A DNA stretch of 64,000 nucleotides from an uncultured Marinobacter sp. (GCF_947259545.1 NZ_CAMYMK010000007.1:1-64000); one strand, 5' to 3'. Shown: positions 53,632 through 64,000, numbered from the stretch's first letter. Made by a program: numbers and translations. Notes: a model not told the origin generated them from the sequence alone.

Positions 53632-56082
53632 TCAGGGAGTGGTCAGGGCGCCAACTGCGTGTTCGGTCTGGCGGTCTTCAGCAGGTACCGTGCGACCTAG
53701 TCTGAGGGCATTCAATACCACAACCAGTGAGCTCAGGGACATGCCGATGGCTGCAAGCCATGGTGGCACCATGCCGGCGGCCGCCAGTGGCAGCGCCAGA
53801 ACATTGTACACCAGAGCCCAGCCCAGGTTCTGACGAATGACCCGGCGGGTCAGGCGACTGGTGTTCATGGCCTCGGCCAGCTGCATCAACTGGCCATTGA
53901 GCAGCACGGCATCCGCCTTCAGTTGCGTGAGGTCGGCGGCACTGCCCATGGCCACCGAAATGCCTGCGCCCGCCATGGATGGCAGGTCGTTCAATCCGTC
54001 GCCCACCATCATCACGTTGCGGCCTTCAGCCACCAGCTTTTGTAGCGTTTCCAGCTTCTGTTCCGGTGTGGCCTGGCCAATGGCTTCGTCGACGCCCACG
54101 CTCCGTGCAATCTGCTCCACATGCCCTGACCGGTCACCACTGAGTAGCAGCGTGTGGATGCCCTGAGCCTTCAGCCTGGCGATGGTCGCCTTCGCGTCGG
54201 GCCGCGGCTGGTCGTCCAGCGTGAAGCGCGCCAGCCATTCACTATCGGTGGCCAGCCAGATGTCTATACCCTGACTGGCCGGTGCCGATGGTTGTGGAGC
54301 GCGGGTGTGCTCCCTGACAAACTCACTGTGGCCGATATACACCGGTTTACCATCATGAACGCCGGACAGACCGCCACCCAGATGGTTGGTAACAGAGTGC
54401 AAAGCAGCGCCGGCGAATGGATGGAAAATCCGTGCAATGGGGTGCTCGGAATGTTTTTCCAGGCCGGCGGCGAGACTGATGCAGGCTGATTCGTTCAGGG
54501 ATCCGGTCACTCGGGTTTCAATCAGGCTGAGCTCACCGCGGGTGAGGGTGCCGGTCTTGTCGAAGATAACCGTGTCGATATCGTTGAGTGATTCCAGGGT
54601 GTGGCCGCGGGTCGGCAGAAACCCCAGCCGGCGAAGTCTGACCGTTGCCGAGGTGATCGCCGTCGGCGTCGCCAGCGATAAGGCACAGGGGCAGGTGACC
54701 ACCAGCACAGAGAGGGTAATATCAAACGCGTTGTCGGCTCCTGCCAGCCACCAGCCGATCCATACCAGCGGCGTAAGGATAAGCACCCGACTGACAAAGG
54801 TGCCCGCGATACGATCGGCCATCCTGGCCACCGGAGGTCTCTCCGCCTGTACGCGGTCGAGAATGCGAAGGATGCCGGAGAGACGGGTCTGGGCCCCGGC
54901 ACAGCTGACCTCGATATCCAATGGGTTTTCGCCGTTAACGCTGCCGGCATGCACGGTATCGCCGGGCTGGCGGGTTTCTGGCAGGTACTCACCGGTCAAC
55001 GCGGCTTCGTTGAGAGTGGAATGGCCGCTGATGATGCGACCATCCACTGGCAGCGTCTCTCCGGGACGTACTCTGATGGTGTCTCCCGCACGGAGTTCAT
55101 GGCTGGCGACAATGGCGGTTGTATCCCCGCTGATACGCGTCGCCACGTCCGGCTGAAAGCCGGCCAGGGCGTTACCGGCGAGCCCCGCGCGATATCTCGC
55201 CTGCATCTCGATGTAGCGGCCCAGCAACAGAAAAAACGTAAACATGCACACCGATTCGAAATAGACTTCGTCACCGCCCATGACGGTGACCCAGGCGCTG
55301 GCGGCGTAGGCCAGGCCAATGGCAATGGCAACCGGTACATCCATGGTCAGGTGGCGGCTTAGCAGGTCCCGGCGGGCATTGCGGAAAAAGGGCCGGGCAC
55401 TGAACAGCACCACCGGTGTGGCGACCAGCAGGCTGAACCAGCGGAAAAATGAAATGAAATCCGTGGACAGGTCATTGACCAGCTCAAAATACAGGGGGAA
55501 CGCCAGCATCATGCTTTGCATTGTGCCAATGCCTGCAACCGCGAGCCGAATCAGCATGGTACGGTGTTCTGCCTTGAGCGCTTTCTCTGCTTCGTCGGCC
55601 TGATAGGGCCTGGCGCGGTAGCCAAGTTCGTGGATGGCAATGAGCAGGTCGCTCAGCTTCGCGTGTTCCGCAGACCAGACCAGTCGTGCCCGCTGGGTAC
55701 TATGGTTCACGGAGAATGACTGCACCCCGGGTTGTTTGGCCATGTGGCTTTCAAGCAACCAGATACACGCAGCGCAGGTGATGCCCTCAATGAGCAGCTG
55801 GGCTTCCTGGCCGCCTTTGGTGGCAGCGACGAAGGACGACTGAACCAGTGGATGATCCACTTCGCGAATCCGCTCGAGCTCGTTTCCGGTCAGCTGTTTC
55901 GGTGTAACGGCGGGTTCCGTTCGGTACTGGTAAAAGCCGGTCAGACCTTCCGAGCTGATAGTTTCACAGACAGCCTTGCAACCCTGGCAGCAGAATTGCC
56001 GGGTTATGCCGTCAAGCTCAAGGGTGATTGGCGGCGAGCCTTCAGCTGCTTCGCCGCAATGGAAACAGGATGGGGTGTTCAC
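53632..56082 (-). CDS. ccoI: Copper-translocating P-type ATPase CcoI
   Basis: This 816-residue protein starts with GTG 56082. The N-terminal cysteine pair CFHCGE and a second CCQGC lie before a heavy-metal domain with GITCAACIWLLES. Membrane helices, TGEYLPE, CPCALSLATPTAI and DKTGTLTRGELS (phosphorylated Asp) give the P1B-type copper pump. It exports copper needed for cbb3 oxidase maturation. Fourth accessory gene class of the cluster, 6 bases after ccoH. Confidence 0.93.
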   Translation of the reverse strand: MNTPSCFHCGEAAEGSPPITLELDGITRQFCCQGCKAVCETISSEGLTGFYQYRTEPAVTPKQLTGNELERIREVDHPLVQSSFVAATKGGQEAQLLIEGITCAACIWLLESHMAKQPGVQSFSVNHSTQRARLVWSAEHAKLSDLLIAIHELGYRARPYQADEAEKALKAEHRTMLIRLAVAGIGTMQSMMLAFPLYFELVNDLSTDFISFFRWFSLLVATPVVLFSARPFFRNARRDLLSRHLTMDVPVAIAIGLAYAASAWVTVMGGDEVYFESVCMFTFFLLLGRYIEMQARYRAGLAGNALAGFQPDVATRISGDTTAIVASHELRAGDTIRVRPGETLPVDGRIISGHSTLNEAALTGEYLPETRQPGDTVHAGSVNGENPLDIEVSCAGAQTRLSGILRILDRVQAERPPVARMADRIAGTFVSRVLILTPLVWIGWWLAGADNAFDITLSVLVVTCPCALSLATPTAITSATVRLRRLGFLPTRGHTLESLNDIDTVIFDKTGTLTRGELSLIETRVTGSLNESACISLAAGLEKHSEHPIARIFHPFAGAALHSVTNHLGGGLSGVHDGKPVYIGHSEFVREHTRAPQPSAPASQGIDIWLATDSEWLARFTLDDQPRPDAKATIARLKAQGIHTLLLSGDRSGHVEQIARSVGVDEAIGQATPEQKLETLQKLVAEGRNVMMVGDGLNDLPSMAGAGISVAMGSAADLTQLKADAVLLNGQLMQLAEAMNTSRLTRRVIRQNLGWALVYNVLALPLAAAGMVPPWLAAIGMSLSSLVVVLNALRLGRTVPAEDRQTEHAVGALTTP

Positions 56083-56087
56083 GCGAA

Positions 56088-56591
56088 CTAACGGTTTACC
56101 GCGCCCACTTGAATGGCGGTATCAGAGGGCAGGGACGTTTCGCCTTTGAGGCGCCAGTCGTTGTCGGGACTGCGCAGATCAAAATACCAACGGCCTTTGA
56201 TGTCCTGATTCATGGTTGCCCGATAGGTGTTCTGGCCGGTCCGGGTGAACTGAACGATCCTGTCCTTTTCAGCGATGGTCGGGTGGAACAGATTGAGGAT
56301 CAGGTAAGGGTAATCCGTCTGACCGGAATCGCTGTCCAGCACCAGCTTGATGTTCCGGTCGGAGAATGACAGGTTCGCCTGAAGCCCCAGATCACTGGCT
56401 TTCTGGTCGCGGGCAATTTCCATGTTGATGCCGCGACCTTCTTTGGAATAGTCATCGGTCACCATGGAGTTCTCGGTGTTAATTGCGATGGTAATGGCAA
56501 CCGCGCAATAGGTGATGGAAGCCAACGGAAAAATCGTCAGGAACCAGAACCATGGCTGGCGATACCAGGGCTTAACAGTGTTTTCAGTCAT
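56088..56591 (-). CDS. ccoH: cbb3 oxidase accessory protein CcoH (FixH)
   Basis: This 167-residue protein has one N-terminal membrane helix (WFWFLTIFPLASITYCAVAI). A periplasmic domain contains DDYSKEGRGINMEIARDQKA, a conserved FixH feature. It is needed for stable assembly of the oxidase. It lies between ccoG and ccoI on the same strand. Confidence 0.92.
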   Translation of the reverse strand: MTENTVKPWYRQPWFWFLTIFPLASITYCAVAITIAINTENSMVTDDYSKEGRGINMEIARDQKASDLGLQANLSFSDRNIKLVLDSDSGQTDYPYLILNLFHPTIAEKDRIVQFTRTGQNTYRATMNQDIKGRWYFDLRSPDNDWRLKGETSLPSDTAIQVGAVNR

Positions 56592-56635
56592 AACTCATTT
56601 TCTCTCAAATAGGTCCGTAACAGGTAGCCGGAATG

Positions 56636-58069
56636 CTAGCGGGTAGGACCGACAAATCGGCTTTCAGTTTCGATAATCAGTGATTCATCGGTTTCCGAGG
56701 TGATACGGAACCGGATGACGTTGTTGCTTTGGGAAATGGTCTCGGGGTCGACATCCACGACCGTTGGAAGAGCCCGGTTTTCGCCGCTGTCGACTGTCAC
56801 CTGGGTATCTGTTAAGACCTGAATGCCCTCCATACCGGAAACCGAAATGTTGAAGGTCTGTGGGACCTCCGTCATATTGGCGATTTTGAGGGTGTATGAG
56901 TTCTCGACTCGCCCCTGTCCATTGAAGCCGAACGGTGCGCCGCGGTCTTTGAGGACATCCAGTTGCGCCGGCACCCGGGTTGCCAGGACAAACACAATGG
57001 CGCCGATCATCAACGCCAGCGCCGCGCCATAACCGAAGGTGCGGGGGCGCATGAGTTTGGAGGGCTTGCCCTCAAGCTCGTTTTCGGTGGTGTAGCGAAT
57101 CAACCCTCTCGGGTAATTCATCTTGTCCATCACCTCGTCGCAGGCATCAATGCACAGGGCGCAGCCGATACATTCATACTGAAGTCCGTCCCGGATATCG
57201 ATGCCGGTGGGGCAGACCTGGACGCACTGGCCGCAGTCGATACAGTCACCCAGCCCAAGTTCAGCCGGATCGGCGTCCTTCTTGCGTCCGCCCCTGGGTT
57301 CACCGCGGTTCGGGTCGTAGGACACTACGCGGGTATCTGGGTCAAACATCACCGACTGGAAGCGGGCATAGGGGCACATATACAGGCAGACCTGTTCGCG
57401 CATCCAGCCGGCGTTGAGGTAGGTGGCCAGGGTAAAGAAGCCGACCCAGAAATAGGCCCAACCGTTGGCCTGAAGCGTGAATAAATCGGCAATCAGTTCC
57501 CGAATGGGATAGAAATAGCCGACGAACGTCAGACCCGTTGCGAGGGCGATCAATAGCCAGGCGGTATGCTTCAGGGACTTTTTCACCACTTTTTGCGTTG
57601 ATCGCGGTGATTTGTCCAGCTTCATACGCTTGTTGCGGCTGCCCTCGATCCGCTCTTCGACCCACATGAAAATAAAAGTCCATACGGTTTGCGGACAGGT
57701 GTATCCACACCAGACTCGTCCAAACAGGGTGGTGATAAAGAACAGACCGAATGCGGCGATGATCAGAAGGCCCGACAGCAGGAAGAAATCCTTCGGGTAT
57801 AAGGTCAGCCCGTACAGGTGGAATTCCCGGGCGGGAAGGTCGAAGTGAATCAGTGGCTGGCCGTCCAGGGTGAGCCAGACAAACAGGAAATACATACCCA
57901 TCAACACCAGCAGGCTGACGTTACGGATACGCTGGAAGAAGCCTTCTTTGACTTCCTTGACGTAGATCTTTTTACGGCTGGCGTATAACTCGACGGTTCC
58001 GGATTTATTGTTCTTATCGGAGGGGTCAGAGGACGGGTCAATCTGTTTGACCGGTATCTCGTTGCTCAT
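56636..58069 (-). CDS. ccoG: cbb3 oxidase accessory iron-sulfur protein CcoG (RdxA/FixG)
   Basis: This 477-residue membrane protein has two 4Fe-4S cluster motifs, CIDCGQCVQVCPTGIDI and CIGCALCIDACDEVM. It also has the membrane segments and CPQTVWTFIFMWVEERIEG, the family mark. CcoG reduces copper(II) for delivery to the oxidase in studied species. First gene of the ccoGHIS accessory unit, separated from ccoP by about 130 bases that contain a strong hairpin. Confidence 0.93.
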   Translation of the reverse strand: MSNEIPVKQIDPSSDPSDKNNKSGTVELYASRKKIYVKEVKEGFFQRIRNVSLLVLMGMYFLFVWLTLDGQPLIHFDLPAREFHLYGLTLYPKDFFLLSGLLIIAAFGLFFITTLFGRVWCGYTCPQTVWTFIFMWVEERIEGSRNKRMKLDKSPRSTQKVVKKSLKHTAWLLIALATGLTFVGYFYPIRELIADLFTLQANGWAYFWVGFFTLATYLNAGWMREQVCLYMCPYARFQSVMFDPDTRVVSYDPNRGEPRGGRKKDADPAELGLGDCIDCGQCVQVCPTGIDIRDGLQYECIGCALCIDACDEVMDKMNYPRGLIRYTTENELEGKPSKLMRPRTFGYGAALALMIGAIVFVLATRVPAQLDVLKDRGAPFGFNGQGRVENSYTLKIANMTEVPQTFNISVSGMEGIQVLTDTQVTVDSGENRALPTVVDVDPETISQSNNVIRFRITSETDESLIIETESRFVGPTR

Positions 58070-58167
58070 CGCTACCTCCCGATGAAAATTTGCCGCTGAG
58101 GAAGCTCAGGGGCATCAGGGTCTGTTCAAGCCTGTGCCCGCAAGGGCAGACACAGGGTTGAGCAGGC

Positions 58168-58196
58168 CTGGCCGGGCACCCGCAGGCCCCGGCCAG
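58168..58196 (-). terminator. Hairpin between ccoP and ccoG
   Basis: CTGGCCGGG at 58168-58176 pairs perfectly with CCCGGCCAG at 58188-58196 across an 11-base loop, 5 bases after the ccoP stop. No T-run follows, so it may only attenuate transcription into ccoGHIS or protect the ccoNOQP message. Confidence 0.5.
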
Positions 58197-58200
58197 ATGA

Positions 58201-59091
58201 TCAGTTGGACAGGCTGTAAACGTACGCAGCCAGAATCTGAATCTGATCTTCGGAGAGACGCTCGCCCTGTGCAGGCATCTGGTTCTGTCTTCCGTTCATA
58301 ACAGTTTCCTTGATCCACCCGTAAGTAGATCCGTAGAGCCAGGTGTCGTCTGTCAGGTTCGGCGCACCCATGGCCTGGTTCCCCTTGCCATCACTGCCAT
58401 GGCAGGCGGAACATGCCTGGGCAAAGACTTCCTCACCAGCTTTCGCTGCTTCAGGATCCTTTGCCCGGTCGCTGAACGACAACACGTAGTTAACGACCTG
58501 GTCCACCTGATCGGACGTCATGTTTGGCATCATACCTTTGGCAGGCATATTGCCGTTACGTCCCTGACGCAGGGTTGTCAGGATATTCTCAGGCTCGCCG
58601 CCGTAGAGCCAGTCGTCATCGGTCAGGTTAGGAAAGCCGAGGGAGCCCCGACCAGCCGAGCCGTGACAAACTGTGCAATTGTTGGCGAACAGGCGCTGGC
58701 CCATTTTCATGGCGTCTTCATTCTCGGCGAGCTCCACAACCGGAGTATCGCCGAATTTGGCATAAAGCTCACCATATCGGGCTTCGGCCTGCTGAACTTC
58801 CGCTTCCCACTGATTATATGAGGTCCATCCCAACAAGCCCTTAAAGTTCCCCAGGCCCGGATAAAGCGCCAGATAGCCCAGAGAGAAGACACATGTTGCG
58901 ATAAAGAGATAGAACCACCACTTGGGCAGTGGGTTGTCCAACTCTTCAATGCCATCAAACGAATGGCCTGTAGTCCGGTCTGTTTCGGTGTCCGTGGTCT
59001 GACTTTTGCGGGTTGCCAAGAGCAGCCACCAGCACCCGAAAATAGTACCGAGCACGATCACGCTGACCCAGATGCTCCAGAAGGTACTCAT
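58201..59091 (-). CDS. ccoP: cbb3 oxidase diheme cytochrome c subunit CcoP
   Basis: This 296-residue protein has two N-terminal membrane helices (near residues 5-28 and 55-75). Two cytochrome c domains have heme sites CTVCHGSAGRG and CSACHGSDGKG. Axial methionine segments are NMPAKGMMP and QMPAQGERL. It passes electrons to CcoO and CcoN at the periplasmic face. The longer two-helix N-terminus is the type seen in Pseudomonas and Marinobacter. It overlaps ccoQ by 4 bases. Confidence 0.95.
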   Translation of the reverse strand: MSTFWSIWVSVIVLGTIFGCWWLLLATRKSQTTDTETDRTTGHSFDGIEELDNPLPKWWFYLFIATCVFSLGYLALYPGLGNFKGLLGWTSYNQWEAEVQQAEARYGELYAKFGDTPVVELAENEDAMKMGQRLFANNCTVCHGSAGRGSLGFPNLTDDDWLYGGEPENILTTLRQGRNGNMPAKGMMPNMTSDQVDQVVNYVLSFSDRAKDPEAAKAGEEVFAQACSACHGSDGKGNQAMGAPNLTDDTWLYGSTYGWIKETVMNGRQNQMPAQGERLSEDQIQILAAYVYSLSN

Positions 59092-59273
59092 TGCTTTTTC
59101 TCCGTTTTTTCCTGTTCAAGAGTACGCTTGTCCACTTCATCATCGTCGAAGGGCAGGTGTGCCGCTTCATCGTTTGCCTTCTTGCGGTGGGCGCTGTACG
59201 CCCACCAGACGATTCCCAGGAATACCACCATGACAAAAAGGGTGTGAATACCGCGTAACTCGTTTAAATCCAT
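59088..59273 (-). CDS. ccoQ: cbb3 oxidase small subunit CcoQ
   Basis: This 61-residue protein from ATG 59273 (MDLNELRGIHTLF) has one membrane helix (VMVVFLGIVWWAYSAHRKK) and a charged tail. A GTG nine bases upstream, overlapping the ccoO stop, is an alternative start. It lies between ccoO and ccoP as in other cco operons. Confidence 0.9.
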   Translation of the reverse strand: MDLNELRGIHTLFVMVVFLGIVWWAYSAHRKKANDEAAHLPFDDDEVDKRTLEQEKTEKKQ

Positions 59274-59278
59274 CGGGA

Positions 59279-59887
59279 TCACCGTTTCTCTGAAATCACT
59301 GTGCCCAGTTGTTGCAGGTAGGCTACCAGCGCTTCAATTTCGAATTTGCCTTTCACTTCGGCGGCTGCTTCGGCAATCTGCTCATCGCTGTAAGGCACGC
59401 CCAGTGTCTGCAGTGTTGTCATCTTTGCTGCTGTGTCGGCATGGTTCACACGATTTTCAAACAGCCACGGGAAAGCCGGCATGTTGGACTCGGGAACAAC
59501 GCTGCGGGGATCGTACAGATGCTGGCGCTGCCAGGCATCCGAGTAACGACCGCCCACTCGGGCCAGATCCGGCCCGGTGCGCTTGGAACCCCACAGGAAC
59601 GGGCGGTCGTAAACGAACTCGCCCGCCACGGAGTAGTGGCCATAACGCTCGGTCTCTGCCCGGAACGGACGAATCTGCTGGGTGTGACATACGTGGCAAC
59701 CCTCGCGGATATAGATATCGCGTCCTTCCAGCTCAAGCGCGGACAGGGGCTCCAGGCCCTCAACCGGCTCATTGGTGTCCTTGCTGAAAAACAGCGGCAC
59801 CACTTCGGCCAGGAAACCACCACTGATGGTGAGAATGATCAGTACGATCATCAGACCAAGGTTTTTTTCTACAATTTCGTGTTTCAT
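59279..59887 (-). CDS. ccoO: cbb3 oxidase monoheme cytochrome c subunit CcoO
   Basis: This 202-residue protein has an N-terminal helix ([20 protein letters not shown]) and one heme c site, [12 protein letters not shown]. The [19 protein letters not shown] segment and [10 protein letters not shown] follow the usual CcoO pattern. It lies 15 bases after ccoN and 5 bases before ccoQ. It transfers electrons from CcoP to the CcoN heme-copper centre. Confidence 0.95.
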   Translation of the reverse strand: MKHEIVEKNLGLMIVLIILTISGGFLAEVVPLFFSKDTNEPVEGLEPLSALELEGRDIYIREGCHVCHTQQIRPFRAETERYGHYSVAGEFVYDRPFLWGSKRTGPDLARVGGRYSDAWQRQHLYDPRSVVPESNMPAFPWLFENRVNHADTAAKMTTLQTLGVPYSDEQIAEAAAEVKGKFEIEALVAYLQQLGTVISEKR

Positions 59888-59902
59888 CTTGATTGTCTCC
59901 CG

Positions 59903-61333
<1,431 letters not shown>

Positions 61334-61403
61334 AGCCTTACCAATGGGTTTAGAGTGGGAAAATATGCGGGCGCAAGTATGGAGAAACCATTAGCGCTTT
61401 GCA

Positions 61404-61417
61404 ATGACTCAGATCAA
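61404..61417 (-). promoter_or_regulatory. Imperfect FNR/Anr-type site upstream of ccoN
   Basis: On the minus strand the sequence reads TTGATCTGAGTCAT. The left half equals the FNR consensus TTGAT-N4-ATCAA and the right half matches three of five bases. ccoNOQP is commonly activated by FNR/Anr under low oxygen, and the position about 70 bases before the start codon suits an activator. Confidence 0.45.
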
Positions 61418-61566
61418 CTCAGAACGCCCGTCAAATGCGCCAGAATCAGCAACCTGCAAGGGCGCCTGGGGTTTTCTTTTGGTTTGCAGGGAGCTTAGCA
61501 GTAAAGTCGGGCTTTTGTTGTTTACCGCCCCTGATAATAGGGGGGAATGCTCACAAGGTGAATTGG

Positions 61567-62223
61567 ATGGAAGTTTATACTACCAAAGGCGGCAACACCG
61601 GCACGGGACCGGTTCTCATTCTTGCCCACGGTGCCGGAGCGCCAGCGGACTCTTCCTTTATGATCAAACTGTCTGAGTCGCTTGCGCATCAGGGAGTGAC
61701 CACCATACGGTTCGAATTTCCCTACATGGCAAGGCGACGCGAAGATGGCAAAAAGCGCCCGCCCGATCGTCAGCCCAGGTTGCTGGATCACTACGAGCAG
61801 GTGATTGCAGAGGTCATGGTAGGGCCGTTATCTGATCGTCCACTGTTTATTGGTGGAAAATCCATGGGCGGGCGCATGGCAAGCCTGTTGGCTGCCGATC
61901 CCCGGCTGGAGGGGCGCTTCAAAGGTGCCTTGTGTTTCGGCTATCCCTTTCACCCGCCTGGGAAACCGGACCGTTGGCGGGTGGACCACTTTCCGCAGTT
62001 CTGGTGTCCGGTGCTCGTTGTTCAGGGGACCCGTGACCCTTTTGGCAAGCCGGAAGAAGTCAGGGAACGGGTGGCGTCTTCAGAGAGACTGGAAATGGCC
62101 TGGCTTGAAGGCGGAAATCACGATTTTCAGCCACTGGCGAGGCAGCCGGAAAGCCAGGATGACCTTATCCAGCAGGCGGCCGGGCTGGCGGATTCATTTA
62201 TGGTGTGTGCACTAAAGTCCTAA
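61567..62223 (+). CDS. Small alpha/beta hydrolase (KANL3/Tex30-like)
   Basis: From ATG 61567 (AAGGTG upstream) the protein has 218 residues; an upstream in-frame ATG 61435 lies in what looks like the ccoN control region and is rejected. It has LILAHGAGAPADSSFM (oxyanion loop), the nucleophile elbow GGKSMGGRMAS (Ser), VVQGTRDPFG (Asp) and GGNHDFQPLA (His), which completes a catalytic triad. The family is known as KANL3/Tex30 alpha/beta hydrolase-like, with no established bacterial substrate. Divergent from ccoN and convergent with the diguanylate cyclase gene, overlapping it by 4 bases. Confidence 0.85.
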   Translation: MEVYTTKGGNTGTGPVLILAHGAGAPADSSFMIKLSESLAHQGVTTIRFEFPYMARRREDGKKRPPDRQPRLLDHYEQVIAEVMVGPLSDRPLFIGGKSMGGRMASLLAADPRLEGRFKGALCFGYPFHPPGKPDRWRVDHFPQFWCPVLVVQGTRDPFGKPEEVRERVASSERLEMAWLEGGNHDFQPLARQPESQDDLIQQAAGLADSFMVCALKS

Positions 62224-63950
62224 TGCGCGATTTCCGTATCGAAGATGGCAACCTGATTCCTGCCGGATGCCTTGGCCTGGTAGAGCGCGTCATCAGCGCG
62301 CTGGAAAAACGCCTGCTCATGGTCGCCGGGGCCAAGGACGGCAATGCCGGCGCTCAGGGTGAGGATTACGTCGGTGCCGTCATCGGTTCTGATTGGCGTG
62401 TGTCGCATGTCATCCAGAATGTGCTGGCACACGCGGTAGGCGCCCTCGCGGCTGGTTCCCGGTAGCAGCAGTGCGAACTCTTCGCCACCAAAACGGATGG
62501 CGATATCCCGTGGGCGTTTGACGTGACGGGTTAGAACCTCTGCTATGCGCTGCAGGCAGACATCACCGAAGCCATGTCCCCAGGTGTCATTGATATTCTT
62601 GAAATGATCGGCGTCTACCAGTGCCAAAGTCAGGGAATGGCCGGTGCGTCGGGACTCCGCGCACAGCTCGGGCAGCATGTTGTCAAGGTGCCGCCGGTTA
62701 TAAAGTCCAGTCAAGGCGTCGTTGAGACTCATGGTTGCCAGTTTCCGATTCGCCTTTTCCAGTTCCTTCATGGTGTTTCTCAGTTGTGCGGTCCTTTCAT
62801 GGACCTTCAGTTCCAGCTCCGAGCGAGCATTGTGCTCCGCGTGCAGGAGTTTCTGGTTGAGTAGCCGCCAGCGCTGCACCATCGCATAGTTGAGCAGGAT
62901 GACCTGGGCCCCGATGGCAATCAGCATGAAAAACTCCCGGGCAAGAAAGTCCGTTAGGTAACCGAATGCCGCCAGGGAGTAGATCAGGGTGCCGACCAGC
63001 ATTACCGACCAGGCCAGTACGTACCAGAGCGCCGGAGCATAGCCCTGACGCCACCTGAAAATGCCAATGACAAACAGACTGGAAATGACAATCAACGCCA
63101 AAAGGGTATTGAGCAGGATTGATTTGTTGTATGGCAGCAGGAATGTCATTGCCAGAAGGCCTGCTGACGCCCAGCCAAAGGCTGTTAGAATGGTTGCTGA
63201 CAGGGTGCCGGGCGAGACCTCCAGAAAAGACCGGCCGAACAGAGTCATTGCCAGGGCGCACAGGGCAATGAGCAATGGGATTGAGGTGTTGGCAAACCCG
63301 GTGCTGTCCGGCCAGAAGTATTGATTGGCAAAACCGCCCATGGCGAACAGGAAAATGCCCATGCTGGCCATGTAGAACGCGTTGTGAAAGTAATAAGCCG
63401 TGCCCGAACTGATAAACAGAAGCAGGTTGAACACCGCAAAGACCAGCAAGGCACCGTAAAACAGACCGTGGGTCAGGGTAAGGTGATTGCTTTCGGCAAT
63501 AAGGGTGCCGGGGGTCTCCAGCGACAGTGGAACATTGAGGGCGCCGCTGCTCCGAATTCTGAGGGTGATCTCCTGTTTCTCCCCGGAGCCCAGGGTGACG
63601 GGGAGGAGAAAATACCGGTAATCTATGCCCCGCGAGAGGAATGAGCGTTGGTCGCCGGTAATCAGCGTGGAGGAAGCCGACGTGCTGTCTTGCCAGAACG
63701 TGACATCATCCAGCAGAGGGTAGTTGAGTTTCAGATACCAGAATCCCCCGTTTTCGCTGGTGTTGGTCAGGTGTAAGTGAACCCAGTACACGGAGTTGGT
63801 GTGGCTGAATACCAGGTCATGACCGCCGGCTTCTTGCCAGTCGAGTGAGGCAGGTAACTCATTCGGATTGTCTGCCTGATGGGCCGGTTCATCCGGGGCA
63901 GCCACGTGGAAACACACGTGATCCATCAGCGTCGCACGCTGGTGATCCAT
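62220..63950 (-). CDS. 7TM membrane diguanylate cyclase (7TMR-DISM type, N-terminus uncertain)
   Basis: At least 576 residues. A periplasmic beta domain (about residues 30-170, YWVHLHLTNTSENGGFWYL) is followed by seven membrane helices. Then come a coiled linker (NTMKELEKANRKLATMSLND) and a GGDEF domain with DALTGLYNRRHLD and RFGGEEFALLLPG. The inhibitory site RPRD lies five residues before GGEEF, so the active and feedback sites look intact. No signal peptide is seen from ATG 63950. The frame stays open to the window edge, so the true start may lie beyond it. A second ATG at 63926 overlaps a stop of another frame. Confidence 0.85.
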   Translation of the reverse strand: MDHQRATLMDHVCFHVAAPDEPAHQADNPNELPASLDWQEAGGHDLVFSHTNSVYWVHLHLTNTSENGGFWYLKLNYPLLDDVTFWQDSTSASSTLITGDQRSFLSRGIDYRYFLLPVTLGSGEKQEITLRIRSSGALNVPLSLETPGTLIAESNHLTLTHGLFYGALLVFAVFNLLLFISSGTAYYFHNAFYMASMGIFLFAMGGFANQYFWPDSTGFANTSIPLLIALCALAMTLFGRSFLEVSPGTLSATILTAFGWASAGLLAMTFLLPYNKSILLNTLLALIVISSLFVIGIFRWRQGYAPALWYVLAWSVMLVGTLIYSLAAFGYLTDFLAREFFMLIAIGAQVILLNYAMVQRWRLLNQKLLHAEHNARSELELKVHERTAQLRNTMKELEKANRKLATMSLNDALTGLYNRRHLDNMLPELCAESRRTGHSLTLALVDADHFKNINDTWGHGFGDVCLQRIAEVLTRHVKRPRDIAIRFGGEEFALLLPGTSREGAYRVCQHILDDMRHTPIRTDDGTDVILTLSAGIAVLGPGDHEQAFFQRADDALYQAKASGRNQVAIFDTEIAH

Positions 63951-64000
63951 GCTGGCATCAAGAGTCGGGCAAGGGCTTCCCGGGTGGGCACCCAGTGCCG
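63926..64000 (-). CDS. Possible end of an upstream gene (partial)
   Basis: A second minus-strand frame enters from outside the window and ends at TGA 63928-63926, with the last residues PTREALARLLMPAWITSVRR. Its stop shares bases with an ATG of the cyclase frame (TGATG), the usual sign of two coupled genes. Only 24 codons are visible, so this may equally be a chance open frame. Confidence 0.25.
   Translation of the reverse strand, partial: RHWVPTREALARLLMPAWITSVRR

Overview
The window looks like chromosomal DNA of a GC-rich marine gammaproteobacterium. The gene set points to Marinobacter or a close relative: Entner-Doudoroff sugar catabolism, a maltose/maltodextrin ABC system with MalT, a complete cbb3 oxidase cluster, and a Halomonas-like GH13 alpha-glucosidase. 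That assignment is an inference from gene content and protein character; no rRNA or tRNA gene is present to anchor it. No CRISPR array or complete mobile element was seen.

Region 1 (1-2.4 kb) is accessory. It holds the right end of an IS3-family element, a GFA-type zinc protein, an attC-like integron recombination site, a GNAT acetyltransferase, half of a second attC-like site, an unrecognised membrane protein and a small cupin. Region 2 (2.4-11.3 kb) centres on an ECF sigma/anti-sigma pair. It also has a subtilisin-like protease, a beta-barrel protein and two paralogous alanine-rich exported proteins. The same two-part promoter motif (GGAAY...CGTY, 21-22 bases from start to start) precedes the sigma gene, the protease gene and both alanine-rich genes, which defines a local sigma regulon. 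Inside this region lies an apparently unrelated TetR / molybdopterin oxidoreductase / SDR unit with a 32-bp perfect palindrome as likely operator.

Region 3 (11.3-24.8 kb) is mostly metabolic: an NhaR-like regulator, a small conserved protein and an SbtA-like bicarbonate permease; pyk and gap divergent from edd-glk; a nitroreductase; a diguanylate cyclase overlapping a uracil-DNA glycosylase-like gene; glpD; and an aldo/keto reductase. Region 4 (24.8-35.2 kb) is the maltodextrin locus: a GH13 amylase lipoprotein, malEFG, convergent malK, a GH13 alpha-glucosidase and a Na+/solute symporter. GGGGAGGAGG-type MalT boxes occur in front of the glucosidase, and a related sequence lies between amylase and malE. 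MalT itself is encoded about 10 kb away at 41.6-44.4 kb.

Region 5 (35.3-41.6 kb) has a DksA/TraR-type zinc-finger protein, an ABC ATPase / FtsX-like permease / HlyD-type adaptor operon and a DASS transporter. Region 6 (44.6-51.7 kb) is a four-gene envelope cluster (C39 peptidase, coiled-coil beta-barrel, FadL-like barrel, MalM-like lipoprotein) with a convergent polysaccharide deacetylase, a J-domain protein and a TetR regulator. The first two genes recall FapD and FapF of the functional-amyloid system, but no amyloid subunit gene is nearby. Region 7 (51.7-61.4 kb) is ttcA convergent with ccoNOQP-ccoGHIS and a SafE-like gene, with a candidate FNR/Anr site upstream. The window ends with a small alpha/beta hydrolase and a membrane diguanylate cyclase reaching the right edge.

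The two least ordinary parts are the ECF regulon and the C39/barrel/FadL/MalM cluster. No stretch longer than about 300 bases lacks a gene.
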